From positions 82,591,785 through 82,655,784 of the forward strand of contig CM048555.1 of assembly GCA_026413225.1 (NCBI GenBank): a stretch of 64,000 nt of DNA, written 5' to 3'. How positions within the stretch are numbered: the first letter of the stretch is position 1; every line of letters begins with the position of its first letter. The stretch is from Otis tarda (taxonomy: Eukaryota; Chordata; Aves; Otidiformes; Otididae). Positions 26,801 through 36,292 of this stretch are shown in pieces. A model generated the notes under the pieces. It had not been told where the DNA came from and searched no databases. It saw only the letters and a list, made by a program, of their open reading frames with translations. The translations under genes and the position numbers were made by a program.

Positions 26801-29800
26801 AAACATGCTCCTGGCATCCACCTGCAAGAGCAGGGCTCGTCTTCCCAACGAGAGCAAAGTGCTTCGCCCCCATTCACCCCCATTGCGTTCCCCACATTTT
26901 AATCTGCTGGAGTTGGCACGCTTGGTGTGCCGCTCCCATCGAGTGTTCAGCCTTACTCCCCTACCCCGCTGTTACTGCCACAGCACGGGCGCCATCACGT
27001 CCACAGCGGTCACGGTGGGTTTCAAGGGCTCCTTGCTGTCCCTGGGTGGTTTCTGTCCCCGTCGACCACAGATCCCGGTCGCTGCGTGCCTGCCCAAAGA
27101 CCTTCACTCCAGAGCCCCAGCCGTCCGAGCCAGCCCGCCCTTTAAATCCCTTTTCCTCCAGTTGCTGGTTTGGAGAAACATTGTTTTCGAGAGGGGGGGG
27201 TCTCCTGCTCGGCTGGGGGCTCGGCGTCGTCGGTGCCTGCACCCCAAGCGCACTGGGACTCGCTGCAGCACGCGGCCGAGGGCTCCACAGCCCCGCTCTG
27301 CAGCACGCTGGGACAAGCTGGCATCTTCCTCCCCACAGAACAAGGTCTTCATTTACCGGGGCAAGGAGTACGAGCGCCGGGAGGACTTTGAGATGCGGCT
27401 GCTGAGCCCCTTCCCCAACGCCGAGAAGCTGAAGAGCACGTCTCCCCCTGGCCAGGACATCACCGGCTCCCTGGGCCAGTGTATCCTCCAAGCGTGGGGA
27501 CAGGGCTGGGGGTGGCTCGTTCCCTGTCCCATAGCCCCCCGCGTGGGTCCCGCAGCGCCTCCCCACGCAGCCCCGGGGCCCCTCTCCTGCTGCGTGCCCG
27601 TGGTCCTTCACTCCCGCAGATATCCAGTGTTTCACCGTGCAGCCGGTGGAGGAAGCCAAGGTCCGGTTCAAGGATCGGAGCATCCCGGAGCAGATCACCA
27701 AGTGAGTGCCGCGGCATGGAGGGGGTGCGCCCGCTCTGCTCCGCAAGGGATGGGGCGCGAGAGGGGGTCTCTCCCATCCTCTGCCCCTTCCCTGCCCCGC
27801 AGTTTCTATAAAGCCAACCACGTCCAGAAGTTCAGCTACTCGCGGCCCTTCAAGAAAGGCCCAAAGGACCCAGACAATGAATTTGCAGTGAGTGCTGGCG
27901 GGGGCTACTGGGACCCCTGGCTGGGAGGGATGGGGAGAGCTGGAGGGGCCCTGTGAGGAGCCAGGTGTCCAGGGGGAGGGGGATACAGGAGAGATGGTGC
28001 TCCCCCGGCCCTGGGATGAGGAAGGTGGTGATCCTGTGCCCATGGGAAGGGGAGGTTAGAGCCCCAGCCCCACGGGGCAGCCGGGGGTGTCCCAGGGCGA
28101 TGAGGAGCAGGGCGGTGGATGACTGCTGCCCTTCCCACAGAACATGTGGATTGAGCGGACGACGTTTGTAACAGCCTACCCCCTGCCCGGCATCCTGCGC
28201 TGGTTTGTGGTGACCTCCACCACCACGGTGAGGAGGGGATGTGGAGGGAGCGGGGGTCTCCCAGGGCATCCCTTCCCCACACAGCACCACAAACCCCAGA
28301 TGCAGGTGGGCGCGCTGCCCCGGCGCCTTCCAGGCTTCCCAAGCGCGAGTGGCTGAAGCCAGGGTGTGGGGAGCGCGTCCCACCCGCTGCCCGGCTGAGC
28401 CCCCTGCCTCGGACCCCAGGCCCATCGGTCTCTGCTCTCGCTGCAGCCCTGCTCCAGCCCACCCAGCGCTCGAGCCCCCAAACCTCGCGACTCCCAGCCC
28501 GCGCCTGTGCCCCCATGGTGGTCCCTCGGGTGCATGGCCCAGGACAGCGCCTGCAGCAGAGCAGACCCAGCTCCGACCTGCACCCTCTGCCCGCAGAGCG
28601 GGGTGCGAGCATGGCCCCCTTCCCCCTGCGAGCACAGAGCCCAGCTACCACCCCTGCCCAGCAGCGAGGGGGCACCCCCCTTCGACATCGCCTTGGGCCC
28701 GCTGCCCCGGCTCCAGGGCTGACCTTGGGCCAGCGCCATGTGGGAACGCTGTCCCTGGCCATGTCCTCAAGAGCTGACACTGGGCACAGAGACCCCCACC
28801 CCGGCACTCGGGGCGCCAGCAGCCTCTGTGGGCTGGTACCAGGGACTGGTTTGTGTGGGTCACCCACTGGGATGCACGTCTCCGTGGGAAGCAGGGGACA
28901 GCGTGCGGGGAGCAGCAGAGGCGCTGGAGGAGTTTCAGCTCTGCACGTGGGCTTCATGGCTCTGTCGGAGCGAAGTGCCTGGCCAAAGCCCAGGGTGTTT
29001 CAGCTGCTGCAGCCAGGAAGGGGTGAAATGCCCCAGCTGAGCTCCCGCACGTCGGCTGTGCTGCAGGGCACCGGTACGGCTGCACGAGTGCTGCTACACA
29101 TGCATCTCCGCAGCGCTGGGGCCCTGCACGCTGCTGCTGCACAGCCGCCCCCCAGGACAACATTTCCCATGAGCTGCCCGCTGAGCTGCCCCGTCACATG
29201 TCCGTCGCCTGCCCTGCGGCTCTGTGCTGCAGGAGTAACCCTGCCAGCAGCCTGCGCACAAAGCCGGGGACCAGCACTCCCAGTGCTCCCCCGTGAGCCC
29301 TCGGCTCGGCTCCAGGCAGCCGGTGCCAGGAGTCCGAGGGGCTTCCTGGGGTGAGACGTGCAACCTCGGGGCTGCCCACCTCCGGGCCCGGGGAGAGACT
29401 ACCCGGCCAGCCTGCGCAGCTCTTGGGGTCAGCCAGCTGCTCACCTTCCCTCCCTCCGCGGGCACAGACCATCATCTCCCCCCTGGAAAACGCCATTGAG
29501 ACCATGATGAAAACCAATGAGAAAATTATGAGCGAGATCAACCGGCACGAGAATGACCCCAGCCTGCCTGTCAACCCGCTCTCCATGCTGCTCAACGGCA
29601 TCGTGGACCCTGCTGTCATGGGTGGCTTTGCCAAATACGAGATGGTGAGGACACGCAGGTGCTGCGCCAGGGCCAGTGTGCGCACTCTCGGGGCTGGCAA
29701 CCGCAAGCGCTGGCGCTGCTTCGCGCCATCCCCTGCCTGTGCAGAGCCAAGCCAGCCACCAACGGGACTGAGAGGGGGTCATTTCAGGCCTTTTTCCGGG

Positions 29801-32166
29801 AGTCCTACCTGCAGGAGCACCCTGAGGACGAGGGGAACATCGAGAAGCTGAAGGACCTGATTGCCTGGCAGGTACAGCCCGCAGCATCGCTCTGGCAGCT
29901 GGAGGGGACCGCTGCCCTGGGGCACCTGGTGTCCCCGTCCTGGGGGAGCCCTGCGAGCCCAGGCAGATCCGTCCCTGCTCTTCTGCAGACGCCGCTGCTG
30001 GCAGAGGGGATCCGGATCCACGGGCGGAAGGTGACGGAGGACCTGCGGCCCTTCCACGAGCGCATGGAGCAGTGCTTCGTGCAGCTGCGGGCCAAGGTGG
30101 AGAGCCAGTACGGAGTGCGGGAGATGGTGAGTGCCAGGGCAGTGAGCGCGGTGCGGGCACAGCCAGGGCTGCATGGACAGTGCATGGCCCTGGACGAGCC
30201 AACGCAGGTCCAGGGCAGCAGGGAACAGCTCGATGGGGACGCAGCTGCAGCAGCAACAGGTGAGGGGCACAGTGCATGGGGGACCTTGGGGTCCCTGCCT
30301 GCCCTGGGTGGGGCGGCAGCAGTGCGCAGGGTGGCTGGTACCCACACAAAACCAGGAGCAGGTGAGGGGATGCTCTGCACTCCATGGCCCCTGGCCCTCA
30401 GGTCCCTGTGCTCTCAGGTGTGCTTTGAGGACCGGCGGAGTGGACGACCACGGTCCATGGCCTGGGGACCTGAGTGGGACCGGCTGAGCCATGCTGGAGA
30501 TAGGTACGTGCTGCGGTGGGGGGCACTGGCCCCGAGCCACTCCCTCTTACTGCCCTCACCCACCTCCCACTGGCCCCTTTATGCCCAGATGCATCTCAGG
30601 GCTCCATCCTGCCATGCCACCACGATGTCACCTGAGCCGCCTTGTGCTTGTCTTGCTGGCTCGTCTCCCCTAAGCATCCACTACTGAGCCCTGCCAGAGA
30701 TGGTGCTGGTGCCTGGCTGACTGTGGCCACTCCTGGCCACCTGTAGCCCTGCTCCCCATTCCCATTGCCACCCCTCACCAGCCACAGTTGCTCCACAGCA
30801 CAGAGGCAACCCTGACCCCAAAGCCTGTCCCTCGCACCTCTGAGAGTGAGGACCGCAGGACGGAGCGCAAGGAGAACCGCTCCAGCACCTTCTTTGGGTA
30901 CCGGCGGCAGGACCTGCGCCAGTCCATCTCGGAGCTGCCAGAGCCCAAGGTGATGCTCAGCACAGCCCTGGTGCCTCCCCAGCTCCCCACTCAGGCCTCA
31001 GCACAGCCAGGACCCCTGGGGGGGCTGCTGGCAGCCCCTGCTGCAGGGTGCAGCCGGCTGAGGGCAGGGAGGGCAGGAGCAGAGGCTGGTGGGGCACAAG
31101 GCTTGGAGACCCAGGGCTGTGGGCAGGGGCTGCCTTTGGGCTGCGGGCAGGGTGCTGGGGAGCACTGCACCCTGCCAGGGGCTCCTGCGTTCCCGGGGCT
31201 GTGGGTGCTGCAACGCAGCCTGGCCCCCCCGAGGCACTGAGCCTCCCCTCTGCACCCCAGGACGAGAAGCGGAGACTCTCCCGCAACATGAGCGAGAGCA
31301 GCCCGGGCAGCTCCGACAGGAAACAGCCCCCGCCAAGCCGAGACCCCACCGGCGCCCAGCCCGGCACTGCAGGTACTCCCCTCCACGGCTTCCGGCTCAG
31401 GGCACCTTCCCAGCGCCTCCACCCCCACCCCGGCATGGCCCAAGGGGGGCACCTTCCCTCACCCCACAACCCCAAACAGCATCCAGCCTTCCTGTGCACA
31501 AGCAGGGCCGTGCCCCCACCTCAGCAGTGCAGGTAGCAGCACCCCAGCGCAGGCACCCTCACCCCCTCGCCCTGCCCCTGCAATGGTGCGGGCACGTCCT
31601 GCAGCTAGGAGCAGGCAGGGAGACCCCACACAGCTTGCGTGTCCCCCACTCAACACTGCCTGTGGGTTGTCAATCCCGGACCTCGTGCCACTGGGTCCTG
31701 GTACTGAGATCAACCCCCCCTCCTGACTGGGCTCGTGCCCCACGCCACCCCTGGGGCAGTCCTGCTCCCGCAGTGGGAGAGCTGGCCTTGGCAGCCCAGG
31801 GCCCCCACAGCCCCCCAGGCTGGACGATGCCCCCAGCTCACCTCCCCTGCCTGCGCAGGGCTGTCCCTGTCTCCCACCGGCTTCGGTGGCCGTGTGAAGA
31901 GTGCCAGCAAGGCCCCGCCACTGCCCCGGAAGATCAGCCCCACAGTGTACGAGACGTTCCTGGAGCAAAGCGACACCACAACTGGAGGGAAGGTAGTGCC
32001 TGGCCCAGGCCCCTGGCCCCGGTGCCCCCCACCCCCAGTGCCCCCTGCCCCCAGTAACTGCCCGCTCTGCTTGCAGGCTTCCACGTCGCCAACAGCAGAC
32101 GGAAATAAAGGGCTGAAGTTGCCACCACCTCCGCCACCAAAGTCCAAACGCCTCTCACAGCTCTGA
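20814..32166 (+). CDS. DOCK-A family Rac guanine-nucleotide exchange factor (DOCK1/2/5-type), 3' half, 25 exons
   Basis: DOCK-A proteins bind ELMO and activate Rac through their DHR2 domain. Exons: 20814-20912, 21183-21277, 21843-21921, 22053-22153, 22348-22406, 22988-23136, 23541-23626, 24201-24357, 24652-24692, 24904-24994, 25083-25202, 25713-25802, 25937-26041, 27339-27480, 27620-27701, 27803-27887, 28141-28227, 29468-29644, 29788-29871, 29989-30126, 30418-30503, 30799-30949, 31261-31372, 31859-31992, 32077-32166 (TGA). All phases match, giving 879 codons with no stops. Landmarks are [65 protein letters not shown] and [19 protein letters not shown], followed by a 190-residue tail with [17 protein letters not shown] and [12 protein letters not shown]3 and DHR1 exons are absent and must lie upstream. 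From memory it is closest to DOCK5 ([13 protein letters not shown]) but too divergent to be its plain orthologue. Confidence 0.93.
22583..22712. repeat. 57-bp tandem duplication in a DOCK intron
   Basis: Two full copies and a partial third of a unit beginning GAGCCCGTGGGATGTGCGAC lie in the intron between 22,406 and 22,988. Confidence 0.8.
23828..23932. repeat. About 36-bp minisatellite in a DOCK intron
   Basis: Three near-identical units containing GGGGCGATGCCCCTG lie in the intron between 23,626 and 24,201. No further structure was seen. Confidence 0.75.
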
Positions 32167-32875
32167 CCCGGTGCCCACCCGCAGCTGCACCTTCTGCTCG
32201 CAGCCACCCCTGCCCACAGGGATGCGGTGCCCTGCTCCCAGCTGGCTGCTGGACAAACGGCCCCGCTTGACCCGTGCCTGCTGGACCACGCCTCGCCTGC
32301 CTCTCACAGCATTCACACCAGAAGCACCCACGCAGCCACAGGGCTCCCCCTGCGCCCACGGTGGCACGGGGCACCACCACCCTGTGTCTGGTCAGGTCTG
32401 GCCGCTGCCACCCTGCAGGGCTGGGACCCACCTGCCCCAGACGCTTCCCAGCCCCAGCGCTCTGCAGCCTGCCAAGGCGAAGCAGACACCAGCCCCGCCA
32501 GGACGTCTGTCCCGCGCAGAGCTCTGCCAAGCTCCCACCTGCACAGCACTATGACCACGCTGCGCCGCAGAGGACTTTCCTCCATCCTCCCGAACCGCCT
32601 GGGGACCACGCCACGTGCATGGTGACAAGCAGGCTCCCCGCCGGCATGCGCTGAGCTCTTCCCTCCCCTCCTGCTCTTCCCCCATCCTGCAGCACCAGGA
32701 CAAACCCTTCTGTCCAGGCACCGTGACCGCACGGGAGCCAGCCAGGCCTGCGAGCGGGCCGGGGCAGTGCCGTGCTTTGCGCAGTGCCAGCTCTGCTGCC
32801 GCTGTCTGGCTTTGCAGTCCTGCCGTGCTCCAGCCCCTGCCTCGCTGCTGCAGCAGGCCACGGCCATGGCCGGCC

Positions 32876-32881
32876 AATAAA
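32876..32881 (+). terminator. Poly(A) signal of the DOCK-A gene
   Basis: AATAAA lies 710 bp after the DOCK stop codon and is the first canonical signal on this strand. The 3' UTR would be about 0.7 kb. Confidence 0.7.
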
Positions 32882-33184
32882 GGACTAACGCATCAGCAGA
32901 GCACCTGCAGTGGGGCTGAAAACCCCGCACGCACCCCAGCACCACGTATCCCTGCCCACACACAGCCCAAGCAGGGGCCTTTCCGTGGCCGGCACCACGC
33001 CGGCACTGTGCCCAGCGCCCCAGAACAGCCGGGACTCGCCCTCCTGCAGCCCCACGGCAGGGAATGCCTGCGGGAACCCGATGCTGCTGGGATGCACGCT
33101 CGCTGGCCCCTGGCCGGGCTGTGCCGGGTCTGGCTGCAATGACTGTGGGCACGCTGCTCTGCCTCCCGAGCTGGCACAGGGCTG

Positions 33185-33190
33185 TTTATT
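33185..33190 (-). terminator. Poly(A) signal of the BNIP3-like gene
   Basis: TTTATT on the plus strand is AATAAA on the minus strand, about 320 bp past the BNIP3-like stop. It is about 300 bp from the opposing DOCK signal, so the two transcripts converge closely. Confidence 0.65.
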
Positions 33191-33508
33191 CGCACGCGGT
33201 GTTGCAGGCTCAGGAGTTGTAGTTACAGTCTCGTGTTAAAGAGGAGGAACCTGGACCCGTAACCGAGGGATGGGGAGGGCAGGAGCTGCCTGCACCAGGG
33301 AGCTGCCGCCAGTGGGTTCCTGTCTACGTGGGAGGGTGGGATCAGCTCCCCAGGCCGGGGCTAAAGAAGGGACAAGGGGAGACAGCGCCTTGTGCCACAA
33401 ACACGAAGTCTGGGGCCAGATGGGCTGCGCTGGCGCCTGGGCTCCCTCCACACGCAGAACGGAGGAGCAGGGCAGTGGAACCACCCGTCTCTCGTCGAGC
33501 CCAGCTCT

Positions 33509-35935
33509 TCACAGCGGGTTTGCTGAGGAGGCCGCCAGCCGCTTCCCAATGTAGATCCTGGATTGGAGAGAGTGACTGTAAGGCACCGGCATGGGGACAG
33601 GACCATGGCTGCTGGGAGACGTGGTGCAGGAAGGGACCCAAGGACAAGGAGTCCAACTGCGGGAGCATTCCTCCACTTCCCATGGGGACAGCCCCCCGGG
33701 TCGGGGCAGCCAGAGGCCTTGGACAGCCTCAGACCGCACAGACACCAAGCAGTGCAGGGCTGGCCCTGCCTGCACCCCAGGGGTCGGTTCTGGCCAAGGC
33801 CACTCGACAGCACAGGGCAGGCCCATCAGAAACTCACCCCAGTCCCAGCGTCAGCACGTGGCTGAGCAGCAGCGAGGGGATGAAGAGCAGCAGCAGCTCT
33901 GAACTGAAAAGTCTCTTCTTTCTCCCCACTGCACCTCCCTGCAGGCTCCACAGCACCGGCTGGGGGGAGCACACAAAGGCAAACTCCCTGGGAAAAGTGC
34001 ACGGTTAAAGAGGGCAGGAGGGAAGAGCACACCAGAGGGGACAGGGACAGCAGGGCAGAGCAGACACCAAGGGCAGCGCACAGCAGGATGTGCTGGTGGG
34101 GGACGTGGGCCTTACTTTGGGGACAGATGCCGAGTATGGGGGGCACAGGCCCAGCCGAGGGATGCTGGCAGGCGTCGCTCCCTCTGCTCAGCTTCCTCTG
34201 GCGCATCTCGCTAGAAGGAGCGTAGCGCAGGTAAGAGCAGGGGCAGGGCCAGCACGGCCACGGGGCGCAGCACAGGGGCCAGCTCCCTTACCTGCCGGGA
34301 GTGGGGACAGCCCGGCTGCGGCTGGCTGCGGGAAGGAGCGGCTCGCTCTTCCCAGGCTGCTCGCTCGCCTGGCCCGCTCCGTTGTCATCCCAGCCCGGGG
34401 AGCCCAGCGCGAGCAGGGCACTGCAAACACAACCCTCTCGGTCACTGAGCCTGCACCGCCCCTCGGCCCCCCAACACCCACCCTGGCCAGGCAGGACTCC
34501 GGGTGCCTGGGCTCCTCCTCGGACTCACCTGTCACTGCTCTCTGTTTCCAGCTGGGCCTCCAGCAGCATCCGCTCCACGTCGGCGTGGCAGGATGAGAAA
34601 CGCGAGGGCGCGGGCTCGGGCTCCGCGCACCCTGGGCCACACCGCAGCTCCACCCAGGAGCCTGGGGGGGCTGTCAGCCCAGCACCAGCCTGGCCCCCAT
34701 AGCACCCTCCTGCTCTGCCCCGGGCCCACCAACGCACCCCACTTTCCAAGAGGCCTCCTTGGCTCACCCCATCCCACTGGGAGCCGGCCCCAGTGCATCC
34801 CACACCACTGCCCAGGGACCACGGGAGCACTGAGTGCAGCCTTCATCCTGGGACGGCCTGCACACCTCTACCTGCCCTGGGCTGCCCCTCGGCGTGCCCC
34901 GCTCCCCCGGGACCCCCATCCTCCTCTGCCCTGGTCCCCAGGGTGCACATCAGCCTGCCTGTCTGAGACCCCCACTGACTCAGCTCCCCCTCGTGCACAC
35001 CCACCCACTTGGGACCCATGGAACCAACCCCTCCTGGTACACACCAGCCCACCCGGGACCCCCGGCGCATGTCAGCCCACCTGGGATGCACCCCCTCCCC
35101 GGTGCATGTCAGCCCGCCCGGGATCCCCAACCCAGACAGCCCGGGTCACGCCAGCCCGCCCGGGACCCCCATCGACCTTTGCCCCCCCCCCCCCCCGCCC
35201 CCCGGTGCACGCCAGCCCGCCCAGGAGCCCCATTGACCCTGATCCCCTGGTACACGCCAGCCCGCCCAGGACCCTCGGGACCCCCATTGACCCCGATCCC
35301 CCCCACTGCACGCCAGTGCGCCCGGGCCCCCCATTGACCCTGATCCCCCGGTGCACGCCAGCTCTCCCGGGCCCCCCATCGCCCCGAGCCCCCGGTGCAC
35401 GCCAGCTCTCCCGGGCCCCCCATCGCCCCGATCCCCCGGTGCACGCCAGCCCACCCGGGCCCCCCATTGACCCTGATCCCCCGGTGCACGCCAGCCCACC
35501 CGGGCCCCCCATTGACTCAGAGCCCCCGGTGCACGCCAGCTCTCCCGGGCCCCCCATCGCCCCGAGCCCCCTGTGCACGCCAGCCCGCCCGGGTCCCCCA
35601 TTGACCCTGATCCCCCGGTGCACGCCAGCCCACCCGGGCCCCCCATCGCCCCGATCCCCCGGTGCACGCCAGCCCGCCCGGGAGCCCCATCGCCCCGAGC
35701 CCCCGGTGCACGCCGGCCCGCCCGGGCCCCCATCGCCCCGATCCCCCGGTGCACGCCAGCCCACCCGGGAGCCACATCGCCCCGAGCCCCCGGTGCACGC
35801 CAGCCCACCCGGGCCCCCCATCGCCCCGATCCCCCGGTGCACGCCGGCCCGCCCGGGCCCCCCATCGCCCCGAGCCCCCGGTGCACGCCAGCCCGCCCGG
35901 GAGCCCCACGGACCGTCGTCGCCGGCGCACGCCAT
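33509..35935 (-). CDS. BNIP3-family mitochondrial receptor (third BNIP3/BNIP3L-like gene)
   Basis: BNIP3 and BNIP3L are outer-mitochondrial-membrane mitophagy receptors. Exons on the minus strand: 35935-35914 (ATG; weak donor GTCCGT), 34661-34529, 34420-34292, 33987-33838, 33557-33509 (TGA). Phases match throughout and give 160 residues, against about 194 for BNIP3 and 219 for BNIP3L. Residues 9-13 are SWVEL, the LC3-interacting region (W-x-x-L) of the family. DVERMLLEAQLE follows, like DMEKILLDAQHE of BNIP3L. The C-terminus carries a Lys/Arg pair, FSSELLLLFIPSLLLSHVL, then GLG-IYIGKRL across the last splice, which is the family transmembrane anchor with its Ser-His and Gly-xxx-Gly pattern. 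The acidic centre and the DWSSRPEN block are poorly conserved or lost. It lies tail-to-tail with the DOCK gene and just downstream of AUP1 on the same strand. Paralogue status is inference. Confidence 0.85.
35020..35910. repeat. 44-bp minisatellite filling intron 1 of the BNIP3-like gene
   Basis: Roughly 20 tandem units contain CCCCGGTGCACGCCAGCCC and CCGGGCCCCCCATCG. Spacing is 44 bp where regular (for example GGTGCAC at 35,350 and 35,394). Degenerate units extend left to about 34,840. It includes a run of 15 C at 35,182-35,196. Confidence 0.9.
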
Positions 35936-35978
35936 GGCCCCGCGGGTGCAGCCGCGCTCAGCCCCCGCCGCTCCGCCA

Positions 35979-35988
35979 GTCACGTGAC
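35979..35988. promoter_or_regulatory. CLEAR/E-box palindrome GTCACGTGAC
   Basis: This is an exact match to the CLEAR consensus bound by TFEB/TFE3/MITF, regulators of lysosome and autophagy genes. It is 44 bp upstream of the start codon of a mitophagy-receptor-type gene, so it is likely in the 5' UTR or core promoter. Confidence 0.55.
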
Positions 35989-36228
35989 GCCCGCGAGCCC
36001 CCATGTAAATAAAACCACCGGCACCGGGAGCCCGCGTCTTAAAAGGGCCCCGGCTCCGTCCCCCGCGGCCCGCGCCCGCCCCGCCCCGTTGCCCCTTTAA
36101 GCGGCGCCTACGTGCGGCGAGCGAGCGGGCGGCTGCCGCGGCGCGTGCGGATCCGCACGGAGCCGGGCCGGCCCCGCCCCCGGTGCCCCGCCCCCCGCAG
36201 AGCCGAGTCGCGCCAGACGCTGCCGCCG

Positions 36229-36234
36229 TTTATT
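36229..36234 (-). terminator. AUP1: Poly(A) signal of AUP1
   Basis: AATAAA on the minus strand lies about 60 bp past the AUP1 stop at 36293. The 3' UTR is therefore very short and ends just before the BNIP3-like promoter region on the same strand. Confidence 0.7.
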
Positions 36235-36292
36235 TCCGCCGCCAGGGGGCGGCCCGGCACCGGCGCCCCCGCGCGCTCCCCGCCGCGCCCGC

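Larger units (their letters stand above)
35936..36240 (-). promoter_or_regulatory. CpG-island promoter of the BNIP3-like gene
   Basis: A CpG-rich block spans about 35,940-36,520, overlapping the AUP1 3' end. It contains a perfect GTCACGTGAC palindrome at 35979-35988, 44 bp upstream of the ATG, and an ACGTG hypoxia-response core at 36110-36114. The minus strand also carries a TTTAAG-type AT motif near 36,040 that could position initiation. Transcription start is not visible directly. Confidence 0.6.

Noticed and set aside
34116..34210. A GT/AG-bounded 95-nt stretch on the minus strand, tempting as an extra BNIP3-like exon (one frame reads EEAEQRERR).
   Set aside because: Its length breaks the phase between 34292 and 33987 in every tested combination, while direct joining of those exons is in frame and aligns SRxxxxxxxEF with the family.
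34503..35987. A 494-codon plus-strand open frame full of HASPPGPPI repeats.
   Set aside because: It is the antisense reading of the 44-bp minisatellite and of BNIP3-like exons. Other frames of the repeat are equally open.
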